From positions 1,240,001-1,304,000 of the forward strand of contig JAADJZ010000010.1 in assembly GCA_011032825.1 (NCBI GenBank): 64,000 nt of DNA, given 5' to 3'. Every line of letters begins with the position of its first letter. Position 1 is the stretch's first letter. Of this stretch, positions 24,496 through 36,454 are shown one piece after another. A program made the position numbers and the translations under genes. A model generated the notes under the pieces. That model worked only from the letters and a program-made list of their open reading frames with translations. It ran no database searches and was not told the origin of the DNA. The stretch is from Massariosphaeria phaeospora. Lineage: Eukaryota > Ascomycota > Dothideomycetes > Pleosporales.

Positions 24496-26343
24496 ACGTA
24501 ATCTACTACTAAGTAAAACACTTTACTAAGTAAAACAAAAAGCTTTAGCATAACCAACTTATATTACGCATTTTTAATTTTATTGCTATTAAACAAAAAG
24601 CCTACGTACGTCGTGCTAGCATTTAATTTAGAAAATGCCTTTGTATTCTTTTTGTACATTTGCGCATTGTGCTTAGTTTTGCCGCAGTTTCTACAGCGCC
24701 GTAGAGCTAGTTAAGTTCGTTTTTAATTACTACTATTATAAGCTTTCTTTAATTGCTAAAGCTTTGCAAACGCTTTGGTAGCTACTTGCGCTGCAGCACT
24801 TCTATACTCTATAGTACTACTCTACTAAATCTACTTTTTTTTGCGCAATTTTTGCTTAGTTATTTTTGCTAGTTGCTTTTTAAGCTTTTTGTTGCGAGTA
24901 GCAAGAAGCGCGTTTTAGTACAGCATTAGCTTACTACTTTTTATAAGCTAGAAAAAGCTTGCTTAAGCTATAACAAGTAATTAAGTAAAAAACTCGCGTA
25001 AAAGCTTTAACTAAAATTCAAACTCGTGCGTATTGCTTGGTGTTTTTAACTACTACAGCGTTTCTAGTGCAAAAAGTAGTAGCGAAGTACACAGTTGTAC
25101 TTTAAAACAATTAAAAACTACCTACGCGTTAATAGAAACTAGCTTCAAAATCTCAAAAGCTTTTTTGTAGTTTTCTATTGTAAATACTTTAAAAACGCGT
25201 TTCTAAAAGCTAGCAGAAAGCTTTTTTTGTTAATATAGAAAACGCGCTAGCGTGCTAAGTTTCTAATACGCTAAAAGTACTTACGCTTTAATAGCAAAAA
25301 GTAAACTACGTTAAGTAGCTAAAAAATGTGCAACAAGTAAAGTAACATGCAAAAAGTAAAGATTTTGTTTTTAAAGCAATAGTTCTTGAACTTTTAGTTA
25401 AAGTAGATTTTGTACTCGTTAAGTATAAGCAGCTTGTATACTTCTACTTAGCGCGCTTTTGTATGCGCGTTAAAGTGCTTTAACTACTCTAAACTAAGCG
25501 CGTTGTTAGTCTAGCTGTTTTTAGAAACTAAAAGCTTTTAATTGCGCAGTATTAAAGCTTTCTCGTACTACGCTAAAATGTAAACGCGTTTCTTGTAGAT
25601 AATAAAAAGCGAAATCGCGTACCTAGTAGCGCAGATGCTTTGAATTACTATAACCTACTTGCGATTACTTAGCTAGACTAGCTTAAAACAAGCGCGTTGT
25701 TCTAAACTTATAACAACTTTTATAGAGCTAATAACGCTTATTTAGAAACTAGTTTTATTAAAGTTGTGCACGTTGTTGTTATAGACGCTGTACTTAGCTT
25801 TAGTTTTCTCTACTAGCTTAAACTACGCGCTAATAATTGCAAAATCTTTTTGTAGTATTCTTTACTTATTCTTTGCTTAATTAAAAGCTATTTTAAGCTT
25901 AGCTAAACGCGTTACGAAGCGCTTAGCTTAGTGCTTGCTAACTAGCTTACTACTACGTACAGCTAGTAGTTTATTAGCTATATCTACTACCTCGCACAGC
26001 TAAAGCGCAAATTCTCGCGAATTAAATGTAAGAATATACTAAATAATTGTTTGCTTTTTAGTTGCAGTAAGCTTATGTTAAGCGTAGCGAGTTTAAAAGC
26101 AATGCGTAACTTTTTTGCGTTAGCAAAAAAGTATTGTAAAAAGTACTTTAAATGCCTTAGCAGCGCGTTAAAAGCTTTGAAATTGTTAGCTATTATAAGC
26201 AGAAAGAGCAAGCTAAATTCTGCTTTTTTAGTTAGATAATTGCGCGTTTTGTTGTTAAAACATGTTGCGTTAATAAAAGAGTAGAAGTTCTTAGCAGAAA
26301 CTATTTTACTTAGTAAAGTATTCTACTTAGTAATAGATTACGT
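24496..26343 (-). mobile_element. Pogo/Fot1-type DNA transposon G2, full length, dead
   Basis: 1,848 bp between TA at 24,494-24,495 and TA at 26,344-26,345. Terminal repeats start ACGTAATCTACTACTAAG (left) and ACGTAATCTATTACTAAG (right strand), each with two TACTAAGTAAAA boxes. The body aligns with G1, with the transposase frame on the minus strand and no intact frame. Two overlapping open stretches at 25,987-26,239 are shadows of this dead gene. Confidence 0.85.
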
Positions 26344-26345
26344 TA

Positions 26346-27106
26346 CTATAGTGTTAGAGTAAATAAAAAATAAAAAATAAGTACACTACTAAAAAAGAAC
26401 ACGCAAATTGTTAAAAAAAAACAGAACAAGCTTTTTTACTTGCGAAATATTGCTAACGTCTAAGCGCAAAGGCTAAAGCAGTAATGCAACTAAAAATTAA
26501 AGCTAAAATTAAAGTAGTAGTAGTAGCGCTTTTATTTTACAGTTCTAATTAAGTTATACTTGCTAATTTGTTAATTGCAATGTTATACACGTTTTAAGCT
26601 GCGTTATAAATAGTAAATACTAGCTATATTTATGCTAGCAACGTTTTAATTTACATAAAAAAGTAAAGTAGTAAATAAGTATAAGTTGAGTTAAAGTTGA
26701 GTTAGCTTACGTAAGACTCTAGTGCTAACTCAACCTATACCTACGCTAAAACGTTTTAGCGTAGGTATAGATTAAGTTAGCACAGAATTTTACAATTCTA
26801 TATTTTAATATATTTTCTTTTTATAATTATAACAGCTAGTTATAATAGGTTTATTAACTTAAAAGTAGTACCTATAACTTAACTTTAACCTACGCTTTAA
26901 TTACTCTAACTTAACTTTAACTTTAGGTTTGTGCGACTCTAACTTAACTTATACCCAATAATAAGTACTTTCTACTTATTCGCTAGCGTATAAAAAAGTA
27001 AAAAGCCTTAAGTTTGCGCTTTTTTATAAGCGTTACTATTGTTAAAGAAACTTTTTTAATCTAAATACTCTACTAACTTAGTTTACTCTACTACTTTAGT
27101 TTGCTT
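26346..27106. other. AT-rich sequence, no gene, holds an unnamed palindromic repeat
   Basis: No coding signal. Between about 26,678 and 26,960 the motif AACTTTAACTCAACTTATAC and variants occur in both orientations around a perfect-centre palindrome (separate entry). This suggests a small inverted-repeat element related to sequence near 264-296. The remainder is unassigned. Confidence 0.45.
26722..26783. repeat. 62-bp palindrome without spacer
   Basis: The left 31 bases (GTGCTAACTCAACC...) are the reverse complement of the right 31 bases except at two positions, both C/T-type transitions. The centre falls between 26,752 and 26,753 at the sequence AAACGTTTT. There is no loop. Confidence 0.85.
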
Positions 27107-27108
27107 TA

Positions 27109-28989
27109 ACGTAGATTCCTAGCGAGTCGCTTACCTAGGCGAGTTGCTTACTTGCGCTAAGCTTTCTACTAACACTTGCTTTTTTCTTTCTACTACGCGA
27201 TAGCTTAACTACACAACGCGCTACGCGCTTTAAACAAAAGCTAAATACAGCTTGCGATCTAGGCTATCTAACGCAACGCAACACTTTTTTAGCAACGCGC
27301 TGCATTAATCTACAACGTTCTTTAAAAAACACTAAGCAATTAGCTTGCTAGAAAACTTCTACAACGCAATTGCACACTTAACTTAATAAAGCTTCGTTTA
27401 ACAAAAAACATAGTAATTAAAGAGTATGTCGTTAACTTTAACGCGCAAAGCTTTTTACTTAGGCTTGCTAGGTTAGAGAATAAAGCTAACCTACTACTCG
27501 CAGCGCAAGGCTAGCTACTAGTTAAAAAGAACTAGGTTACGTCGTTCGTCAAGCGTTACTCTAAGCTTTAAATTAAGTTTAATTAAAAGTACAACTATAA
27601 GAGAGCTCTTTGTAAGAATTTTAAGCTTGTAGCTAACTAGTTTAGGCTTATAGCAAATATAAAAGCTAAGTACAGCGTAGTAAACGAGAACACTTACAAC
27701 TTTAATAAAACGAGCTTTATAATAAGCTAGATCTCAACGAGTACAGTAATTACTAGCTTAGAGCGTTAAGAACAGTCGAAAACAGTGCAGCAAAGTAACA
27801 AAAAGTAAACAACAGTAGTACAAAGCGTTAACGCGATAAAGTAAGCTATTCTACTTTTTATTATTTTTTAAAGCAAGAACTACTTCTTTGCCTAGTACGA
27901 GAAAAATAGCCTACTTCGCAACTAGGTTATCGCAGTTTCTAAAAACAGCTAGATAAACAACAAGCTAGGTCTAAAGTAGTTAAAGCACTTTAACGCCTAT
28001 ACAAAGAAACGTACTATTAGAACAGTACGTTTACTTTTTATTAACGGCTATAAGAGCTATAACTCACTCGCCTTTTAGCAGTACTACAAGAATAACAGCA
28101 TTATTACTTTTTGCATGCTTTCTTACTCGTTGCACCTCTTGCAGCTTCTTAATGTTAGCTATTTTGCGCTTTTAAAAAAGGCGTACGGCTGCTAAGCCAA
28201 GAATTTAATACGCAACTAGATCAACTACATTACTAAACTTAAGTTTCTGCTATGCTTTATTAGCACTTACAACGCTTTTATTATAAAAAGCAATATTCAA
28301 AAAAGCTTTTAAAGTGCTAGATTAGTTCTATTTAACCTAGAAGTAGTAATTTCGAAGCTTAACGTGCAGCTTTGCACTTTACTATTACTTACTATAGAAA
28401 ACGGTTCTTAGCAGTTTCAAACTTTAAGCAATACTTTAGAATTTAGGTCGCAATCAACGCTAATTTGAGAGAAAATTCAAAGGCATGTAGATAGCTTTTT
28501 TACTTTAATAGTTAATGCTTTTGCAAAGCTTTCTAAAGGCGCAGAGTATGCAGCAGCTTCTATGCTGCTACTGCGCAACTAAGTTGCTAAACTTTAAGCT
28601 GCTAACGAAGCTTTCTTGCAACAAAAATTGCACAAGAGAAAGCGTATGCAGCAAAAAAGTACTTTTATAGTTAAAAAAAGCGTGCGCTTAACAGCTCTTA
28701 AGGCGTTTAAAGCGCGCAGTAATAAAAAAAAAGCGAAGAAAAAAACTTGTAGTAATGCTAGTAATTAGAGCAGCTAGCTTTTAAGACGCTGTAGACGCTG
28801 CGGCAAGCTAGAGCACAATAAGCGCACATGTAGGTTAGATGCAGCAGTTAATTCTAAGTAATTTAAGTTATTTTAACCTATACTAGGTGCTAGAGAGAAA
28901 GTAGTAGAAAGAAAGAAGTAGGTAGTAGAAAGAAAGCTTGGCGTAGGTAAGCAACTCGCTTGAGTAAGCAACTCGCTAGAAATCTACGT
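27109..28989 (+). mobile_element. Pogo/Fot1-type DNA transposon F, full length
   Basis: 1,881 bp between TA at 27,107-27,108 and TA at 28,990-28,991. The terminal repeats (about 41 bp) start ACGTAGATTCCTAGCGAG and ACGTAGATTTCTAGCGAG and contain two GCGAGTYGCTTAC boxes each. It is the only full-length pogo copy here whose transposase lies on the plus strand, which makes the coding remnant easiest to read. Confidence 0.9.
27400..28850 (+). pseudogene. Dead Fot1/pogo DDE transposase of element F
   Basis: The frame reads as a Fot1-like transposase with many stops. An N-terminal DNA-binding part (near 27,420, YVVNFNAQSF...) is followed by the DDE core. NFNKTSF at 27,701-27,718 replaces NFDETGF. 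FINGYKSY near 28,037-28,060 replaces (I/F)LDGHESH. LLQLLNVSYF near 28,139-28,168 replaces LLQPLDVGCF. All three catalytic Asp codons (27,704, 28,043, 28,151) have become Asn by G-to-A. The second and third are 36 codons apart, consistent with the DD35D spacing of the pogo group. The enzyme would have cut and pasted elements into TA sites. Confidence 0.85.
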
Positions 28990-28991
28990 TA

Positions 28992-30474
28992 CTACTTTAT
29001 CTACTACTTTATTCTGCTTTTTATTTTTATTTTTATTTTCAACTTTATTGTATTTTACAAGAGAACTCGTTCGCTTCTGCTAACGCATTTTTCTACTAAT
29101 TTTTTATTTTTTATTTGTTTTTATACTTATTGTAGAACGCATTAATTTCTAAGTTGCTACTTGCTTTTTTTTTACACTTATCAATTGTAATTACTAAAAT
29201 ATACGAGCTGTTAATATTTTTATAAATATTATTGCTATTAACGCGTAGTTTAGAAAAGAGCGTAAGCTTGCGTAAACTAGTATAGTTAGTATAAGTATAT
29301 AATAAACTACTATAATAACTTACTTTTAGTTTTTAGCAGTTACTAGTGTTAGATTCTTTAAAGTTAACGTTTTTACAAACTTTTGCTAATCTATTTTAGC
29401 TCTTTTGTTTTTAAACAAAATATTTTTTAACTTAGCTAATTTATTTAAGTAGATAAAACGTATAATTCTACTAGTACCTTCGCTAGCGCCAAATATTCGC
29501 GACATTAGCTAATTTTTAATTTGTTTTTTGTTTTTTAGTGCTTTGGCGATTTGTTTAAGAATATTTTTGTGCTGTTAAAAGTTAACATTGTAATAAATAC
29601 AAGCTTACTTTTTATAAACAAAGCTAATTTTTGCTTAAAGCTACTCAACTGCGTATTGTAAGTACAATAATATAATAAACTAATGTAATAACTTACTACT
29701 TTTTTGTTTGCAGTAGCGTTGCTTATTTAGAAGCTTAAGTTTAGTTGCTAACTACTTTTTCTAGTCGTGCGTAGACAACGTAGTAAACTTCTCTTTTGCT
29801 TTAAGTTTTTTTTAAGCTAGTATTTTGCTTGCTAATTCTTTGCACTAGCATTTGCTATAGCTTTTCTTTTAGCACTTAAGTAAGCTATTTAATTTTTCTA
29901 AGTAGTTGCGCAAGTAGTATTGCTTAATTAACTTTTAAATAGTAGCTTGTAATGTGTAAAGCGCTTTTTTTGTAATTCAACGCAACTGCAATTTGGTAGT
30001 ACGCTAAGAACTTTGTGCTTTTTAAACTTAAAGCTTTAGGTCTATTAGCAAATGCTGTAATAAACTTTTATAATAATTACATTTGTAAGCGCTTTCTACT
30101 TTGCTAGTTTAAACTTAGTTAAAACTTTAATTTTGTAAAGCAGAAACAACTTATTATTAAGCTTGTAGTTTATTTTGTTGTTAAGCTTTTGCTTAATTGT
30201 AGCTATTGTATTTGTAATAAATGTAAGTAATAATAAAGCTAGTTGTAGTACGTAGGTAGAAGTAGAAAGTAAAGTAGTAAAAAGTTAAGTAGCGAATTTA
30301 CAAACTAGATTCTGTATAGAGTAGCTTGTGTGCTGCTACAAAAGCTACAGCTTTAGCTAGCACTTTGCTACTAGCTACTTAAAACACGCACTTTTGCTAT
30401 AGCTTTTGCAGCTTCTTTACCTATTGTAATTATTACAAATAATTATTACAACTTTTTACTTTTTATACTACACT
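28992..30474. other. 1.5 kb of AT-rich sequence I cannot assign
   Basis: No domain or intact frame on either strand. Fragments such as GTAATAAATACAAGCTTA and CTTTGGCGATTTG resemble pieces of the D-family LTR, so this may be a scrambled, heavily mutated LTR element. A small palindrome (TTGTAATTATTACAA) lies near 30,425. A 61-codon Phe/Tyr-rich open stretch at 28,960-29,145 starts inside the F terminal repeat and is not credible as a gene. Confidence 0.4.
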
Positions 30475-30999
30475 TGTAATAAGCTAAAAGCTTTATAAAT
30501 TGCTTTAGTTGTAGAACTTTAGTAGATCTCAACGCTAACATACAGCGCTTAGGTAAACTTCGTACTTTTTCGAGTAAACTTCGTTGGCTTGCTAGCTTAG
30601 TATAATAATAATATATTGCCTACGGCTACAAACGCTTTAGGCTTTTAGTAGAGTACTAATAGCTACCTAGCAAAGAGTATATAAAGTTGCTCTGCTCTTG
30701 CTATAAATAAATTTTATCAAATTTATTACATTCTTTATCTAGAACCTGCTTTCCTAGGCGATTTTTTATTATCTAAATTTAATTAATTTCTACGCAGTAA
30801 AGATCGTAAGATTTTTAAAAAGTACAATACTTTTAGAAGTTAAAAGCAACTTCTAAGAAACTCTACGACGCAGCGAAAAAAGTTTTTAAAACTAAATTGC
30901 TACAATAAACGGTACTTAGGATGAGTATATTTAGATGCTAGTTGTAGAAGCTCGCAAGCTAGAAAGCAAAAGCTAAAGTAGCGAAGCAATTAAAAAAGC

Positions 31000-33900
31000 T
31001 TTACAAAAGCTAATAAACAACGACAAACTTAATGTAAAAACTTAAAAGATTTGTTTTAATGCAGCGAAAGCTATATATACAAAAATATTCGTTGCAAAAC
31101 TCGTAACAAAACTACTTAAAAAAGTAACAAACAATTAGCTACTAGCAGCGAAGCTAGTTCTCGCAAAACTTTTAAATTCTAAGCAGCTAGTTAATAACAA
31201 AAGTGCAAGAGTTTAAGCGCTTATTGAAATACTACAAAATTAAGTTTAAATTCTTTAGAAAGAAAAGAAAGCTGCGCTAGCAACACTGCTAACTTCTTTT
31301 AGTATCTCAAAAGCTTCTACGCTAATTACAAAGTGCAACAAAATACTTAACCTAGCTTATTTTAACAAAGCAAAGTTAGACTATAGATAGTTTAAAGTCT
31401 AGGTAAAGAACAAAATGCTTAATAACAAGAATCTAATTAGAAACTTATACGGCTATATCTACAACTGCTTAACAAAGCAAGTAGCTACTACTAAACTCGC
31501 TTAGTATTAGAAACACTATAACGAAACAGCAAAAAAGTTTTAAAAGTACTTTAACAAGTACTACTAAAACTACATGCGAGCGTAAAAAGCGCTTAACTAA
31601 CTCTTTGCTTGTAGGTAGAAAAAAATGTTTTTTTAAAAGTACAATAAAGAATTCATGCGCTTTGCGTACAACGCAAAAATAACAAGCAACGTAGCTACAT
31701 TAAAGAACTAGTACAAAGCAAAGCTTCGCGCTAATCTACAAAATAAAATAGTTAGCGTTATTGTTTTTTTAGCATAGCAACTCTAGGACCTAATAGAACG
31801 AGTTACTTAAATTAAAAAAAACCTAAATCGCGCGAAAGCAAACAACTAGTAGTAAACAATACTAAATTAATTAATAAGCAACACGAAAGCTATGAACTAG
31901 AAACTAACAACTAAAGCTACTACCTAAGTAGTCCGCGCGGCTACTAACAACAAGAAAAAAAAGCGAGCTAAATAAGCAAACAACGCAGAAATAATAAAAC
32001 AACAAAAAAATTACTTTTGCTTTTAATGCGGTTTAGCAACTTACATGTCTAATAGATACAAGCTTGCAGCTCTAAAGAAACTTGCTACAACTTAAAAAAC
32101 AACTTTTAAATTAGTTAAAACTATAGCAAAAGTTAAAGAGGTTTTTAAGTTTAAAGACTTAGAAAACTAAATACCTCTAACTAATAGCGCAGTTAAGAGT
32201 AGTAGAAAAAAAACACAGTTTCTTTATTAAATAAGTTTTTAAAGTTTTGCTAGCGCTAGCTAAATAAAAAACTACTTATAGTACATGCAATTATTAATTA
32301 ATTTATTTTCGCTTTAGTAATGCTTGACTTTAGGTGCACTAGCTATAGTTTTGTTAGTAAAAAGTTTTGTAAAAAAAACTGTTTTTGCGTATTTTAGTAA
32401 AAGAAAAGCTTGTTGTAGGCATTAGCGAACAAGTTGTTAAAGTTACAAAAGCTATTTAGTTTACAATAAACCTAAGTAAGTACAAACAAATAGTTTAAGC
32501 GTACGTTATAACTAAAAATAACAAATACGATATTATTCTAAAGCGCTTATAAATAAACGGAAGCTAGGTAGCGCTAGCTTTAGCAAAGAAATTAATTTTT
32601 ATCTATTTAACTAAAACACGCGTGCGAAGCTAGAAAGAAAAAAAGCTTAAACAAAAACTCTAACAAGTGTTTGTAGCTACGTTTAAAATAATAATGTAGT
32701 AGTTTAAAAGAAAGAACTTTAGCGTTAAGATTTTCGCTGCGTTTATAGCGAACATCTAGAAAGCTTTTTAAACTAAAGTAGTAGTTAACCTACGCCTAAC
32801 GCTGCTCGATTAGATAAAAAATTAGTATACAGCGTTTATGTATTTTAAAGCTAACAAATTATTTTCTTACTAAAGCATAATAAACTACGGCATTAAACTA
32901 ATTAAAAAGAACAAAAAAAAAGTAGAAGTTCTATAAAAACCTTTGTATAACATGTTTAAAAACAAACTATTAATTTTGCAAAAGTAGCTTACTGCGCATT
33001 TAAATTGCGAGTTTATTAGAGTAAGTTGCTTTTAAGCTAAAGCGCTAGTGTTGTTTGCAAAGAAATTTAGTAAAGAGCTACGCTTTTGCGTAGACTACTA
33101 GGCGCTTAACGCTATTACAAAAAAAAACTAACACTTGCTGCCTTTAATTTACGAAACTTTAAATTAAATTAGCTAAGCTAAATAGTTTAATAAGCTAAAC
33201 GTTATTTAGGCTTTTTACAAAGTTCAAATTACTAAAGAAAACAAGTAGAAAATAGCTTTTTGTACAAGATTTAGATTGTACGAATAAATAGTTTGCTTAT
33301 TTAGCTTTGCTAACGCTTTAAGTACGTTTTAGTAGTTTATTAACTACACTTTGCGTAATTACATTAACGTTAACGCTTTTGCATACTTAAATAATGTACT
33401 TATTTACTTTAAAAGTTTTTAAAAGAACTACTAGCAACGTGTTAAAAAAGTTGTTAACAAGTTAAAAAAAGCAAAGTTACAACTTAATATTAAGAAATGC
33501 GAGTTTAAAGTAACTAAAACTAAATACTTTAGTTTTATTGTCAAAGTAGGCAAAGAAATTAGCATAAATCTAAAAAAAGTCTGCGCAATTTTTAAATAAA
33601 AAGTTTTAGCTTTAGTTAAAAAAGTGCAAAGCTTTGTTAATTTTGCAAACTTTTACTAGCAGTTTATTTGCGCTTTTTCTGCAATTGTTTTTTTACTAAC
33701 AAAGTTAGCAAGAAAAAGCATTAAATTCTGTTAAAAGCTTTAACAACAAAAAGCGTTTGATACTTTTAAAAAAAGTTCATATCTAGGCTATTATTAGCTT
33801 ATTTTAACTTTAATTTAAAAACTGCTATCAAAGCGAACGCTTTGAAAATAGCTACTAAAAAAACGCTTTTTTAAAAAGCAAAAAACAACTTGTAGCAAGC

Positions 33901-35740
33901 AGTAGCTTACTACTTTGCTAAAATGTTACTTGCAAAGTTCAACTACACTATTTACAATAAAAAATTATTAGTAGTAATTAAATGCATTACTAAATAAAAA
34001 GCGAAGCTTAAAGTAGTGCCGAAAATTACGATTTACACTAATTACAAAAACTTTTTGTACTTTACTATAGCAAAGTTACTAACAAAGCAACATGTTTGCT
34101 AAGCAAATAATTTTTTTTAATACAACTTAACGTTTGTGTACTACTCTAAAGTAGCTAATAAAAAAGCAAACGCTTTTTTACAAAAAAAGTAGAATTTTTT
34201 TTAAAATTAAAACAATGTTCGGCTAAAAAGCTGTAAATTTTAACTTCTTAAACTAACTAGTATGTTAAACGAGAATAATATTACAAAAAAAACTTTAAGC
34301 GTAATTCGCGCGTTCTCGCTCTACGGCACTTTAGTTTTAACGCTAAATAAACTTGCTAGTAAGCTTAATACTTTTTATAGAGCAAATATAGTAGAAGCTC
34401 TAAAGCAAAAAAAAAATTTTAAGTTAAAAGTGCAAGCTCTAAAAAGCAAAATGCTACGAGTTTTAAACAAAATGCTAGCACAGAAAACAATTCTAAGAAT
34501 AATAGAAAAAAGCTGTTCTTAAATAAACTTTAGAATAGAAAAGTTTAAAAAAATAATTTGTACTAAAAAGCCTTAGAAGCCGTAAAAAAAAGCTAAACTA
34601 AAGAAAGTACTCGTAGAAAGTTTCTTTTCAGCCTTTAATTAAAAGCGTTTTTAGCGAATTGCGCTGTTAAAAACAACGCGCTTTTTTATTAAAAAAAAAT
34701 AGGTGCCGAAAACGTATCAACTGCGTACTAGATTAATTTTTAAAGCTTACAACTTACTTATTGCAAGCTACCTAAGCAAAGAAAATACGTACAATATTTT
34801 TAAACAAAATTTCTTTTAGCTTAGAATAAGCTTGGACGTTTAATAATACATTGCAAACTACGACGCATGTAGCCGCGCAAAGCTATAGCAAAAACTAAAA
34901 AGTAAATTCTTACGCTTGCTATCTATCTTAGATAGAATTTAAAAAGAACTTTTTATAGATTTTATTACTAACCTACTAAAGAGCAATAGATGTACAAATC
35001 TACTAGTTATTACAAACTAATTAAGCAAGAATATAATCTTAATTTTTATAGCGAGAATTAATGCAACGTTTGTAGCAAAAGTATTTATTAAGAAAGTAGT
35101 AGCTTACTACTAGCTTTCTAACGCTATTATTTCTAATTAAAAAGCACAATTTGTAAGTAAATTCTAAAAAACGCTTTGCAAAGAGTTTAGAATTGTAAAG
35201 CAGCTATCTATAGCTTTTTACTCAAAAACTAACAAAGCTACAAAAAAAGCAAATTTAATAATTAAAACTATTTTAAAACTGTTTCTAAACTAGAACTAAA
35301 AGAACTAAGCGCAACTATGCTTTATTGTACAAATTGCAATTTAAAAACAAAAAGCAGTGTTAACAAAAGTAAGCTTCTTTTTTCTTTAGCATAGTTACAA
35401 AATAGACTCGATTTAACTCTAAGTAGAAAAAAAAGCGAACACGTTTTACTAGGCAACTTTAGACTCTAAGCAAAGCGCAGCGAAAATAGCTAAAAAAATA
35501 AAAAAAGTTATCAATTTCGCGCAAGCTGCTATAGCGAAAGCTTAATAAAAGCAAAAAAAACAAGCAAATTAACATAAAAAAGAAGCGCTTTTGCTTTAAG
35601 TAAAGAACAAAGTTTAGTTGTAGTATAGCAAATACATCTTTAATAAGCGCCTAAGTAAAAAACTTAACTAGAAAAATAGCAAGTATATAGTTCTAAAAGT
35701 TAAATTTCTAAGCAATATCGTTTTAGATACTCTACTAGAA
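31000..35740 (+). pseudogene. Degenerate gag-pol of element D
   Basis: A gag-like region precedes a CCHC knuckle at 32,018-32,059 (CF-stop-CGLATYMSNRY, with His and the last Cys both turned into Tyr). A protease-like LLDF/GCTSYSF region lies near 32,325. RT follows from about 33,060 (LRFCVDY) with YLNN for YLDD at 33,384-33,395. RNase H lies about 33,790-34,200. A spacer is still open at 34,262-34,522 (86 codons). Integrase spans about 34,740-35,400: the second catalytic Asp is Asn (35,135-35,137) and the Glu is Lys (35,243-35,245). Relatives would be ascomycete gypsy elements of the Skippy kind, by inference only. Confidence 0.8.
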
Positions 35741-36166
35741 ATAAATTCAATATTTTTAATAAATAAACTAAAACTTGCAGCAAATAATTCGCTAGAAAGA
35801 TAAAAAATCTTTAACTAAAAACTAAGCAGCATTACGATAAAAAGCAAGCAAAAATAGTTTGTCAAATGCATTACAAAAAAACGCTAAAAAGTAGTTAAAA
35901 AAAACAGTAGCTTAAGTATCTTGTAAAATAAACTAGCTATAACTAGCTTACATAGAAACTAGCGCTAAAACTCGAAAACACAAAAGGTTTATTTATCTAG
36001 CAAGAATTTTCGGCTACTTACTAAAACGTCGATAGAAAATTGCTAAAAAACTTTCAAAACAGCACGCTTTTAGAAAGAACGCTAGAACAAAAGCAAGTTT
36101 TTAAAAATATCGCTAATAACAACACAAAAAAAACTACTTTTACTACAAGTTATAAAAAAAAGCTTA

Positions 36167-36454
36167 TGTAATAGGCTAGAAGCTTAATAAAAAGCTTTAG
36201 TTGTAGAACTTTAGTAGCTATTAACGCTGTACGTAACAGCTTCAACGATACCTAAAAAAGCTTTACTAGCTTTTAATTAACGAAAGCTTTGTAGTATTAA
36301 GTTTTTACATAGCTTCTAAAAGCGCTTTGCAAGTACTTTAAAAGCTAACTAACTATAAAGTATATAAAGCTTTTCTACTCGCGCTGTAAATAGATTTTAT
36401 TGAATTTATTACATTTTTTATCTAGAACTTGCTATCTTTGGCGATTTTCTTTTA
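36167..36454 (+). repeat. 3' LTR of D, with the empty site for B2
   Basis: 288 bp, uninterrupted. Around 36,230-36,270 it reads CCTAAAAAAGCTTTACTAGC, the same place where the sister LTR is split by B2 at AAAGC. Confidence 0.8.

Larger units (their letters stand above)
30475..36454 (+). mobile_element. Degenerate Ty3/gypsy retrotransposon D
   Basis: Gypsy-order coding remnants lie between two LTR-like ends that both begin TGTAATA. The right LTR is 36,167-36,454 (288 bp) and matches the solo LTR at 38,697-46,162. The left one (about 30,475-30,768) shares both ends but has a divergent middle. No matching 5-bp duplication is visible (ACACT versus CTCTA). The two ends may therefore belong to different subfamilies or the copy may be recombined. 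No chromodomain was recognised. Confidence 0.72.

Noticed and set aside
12507..34522. Short open frames of 60-90 codons in the AT-rich block (for example 12,507, 15,842, 16,773, 22,236, 26,051, 34,262)
   Set aside because: Each lies inside a dead transposon, either as a surviving piece of gag-pol or in a non-coding frame; none has independent gene features.
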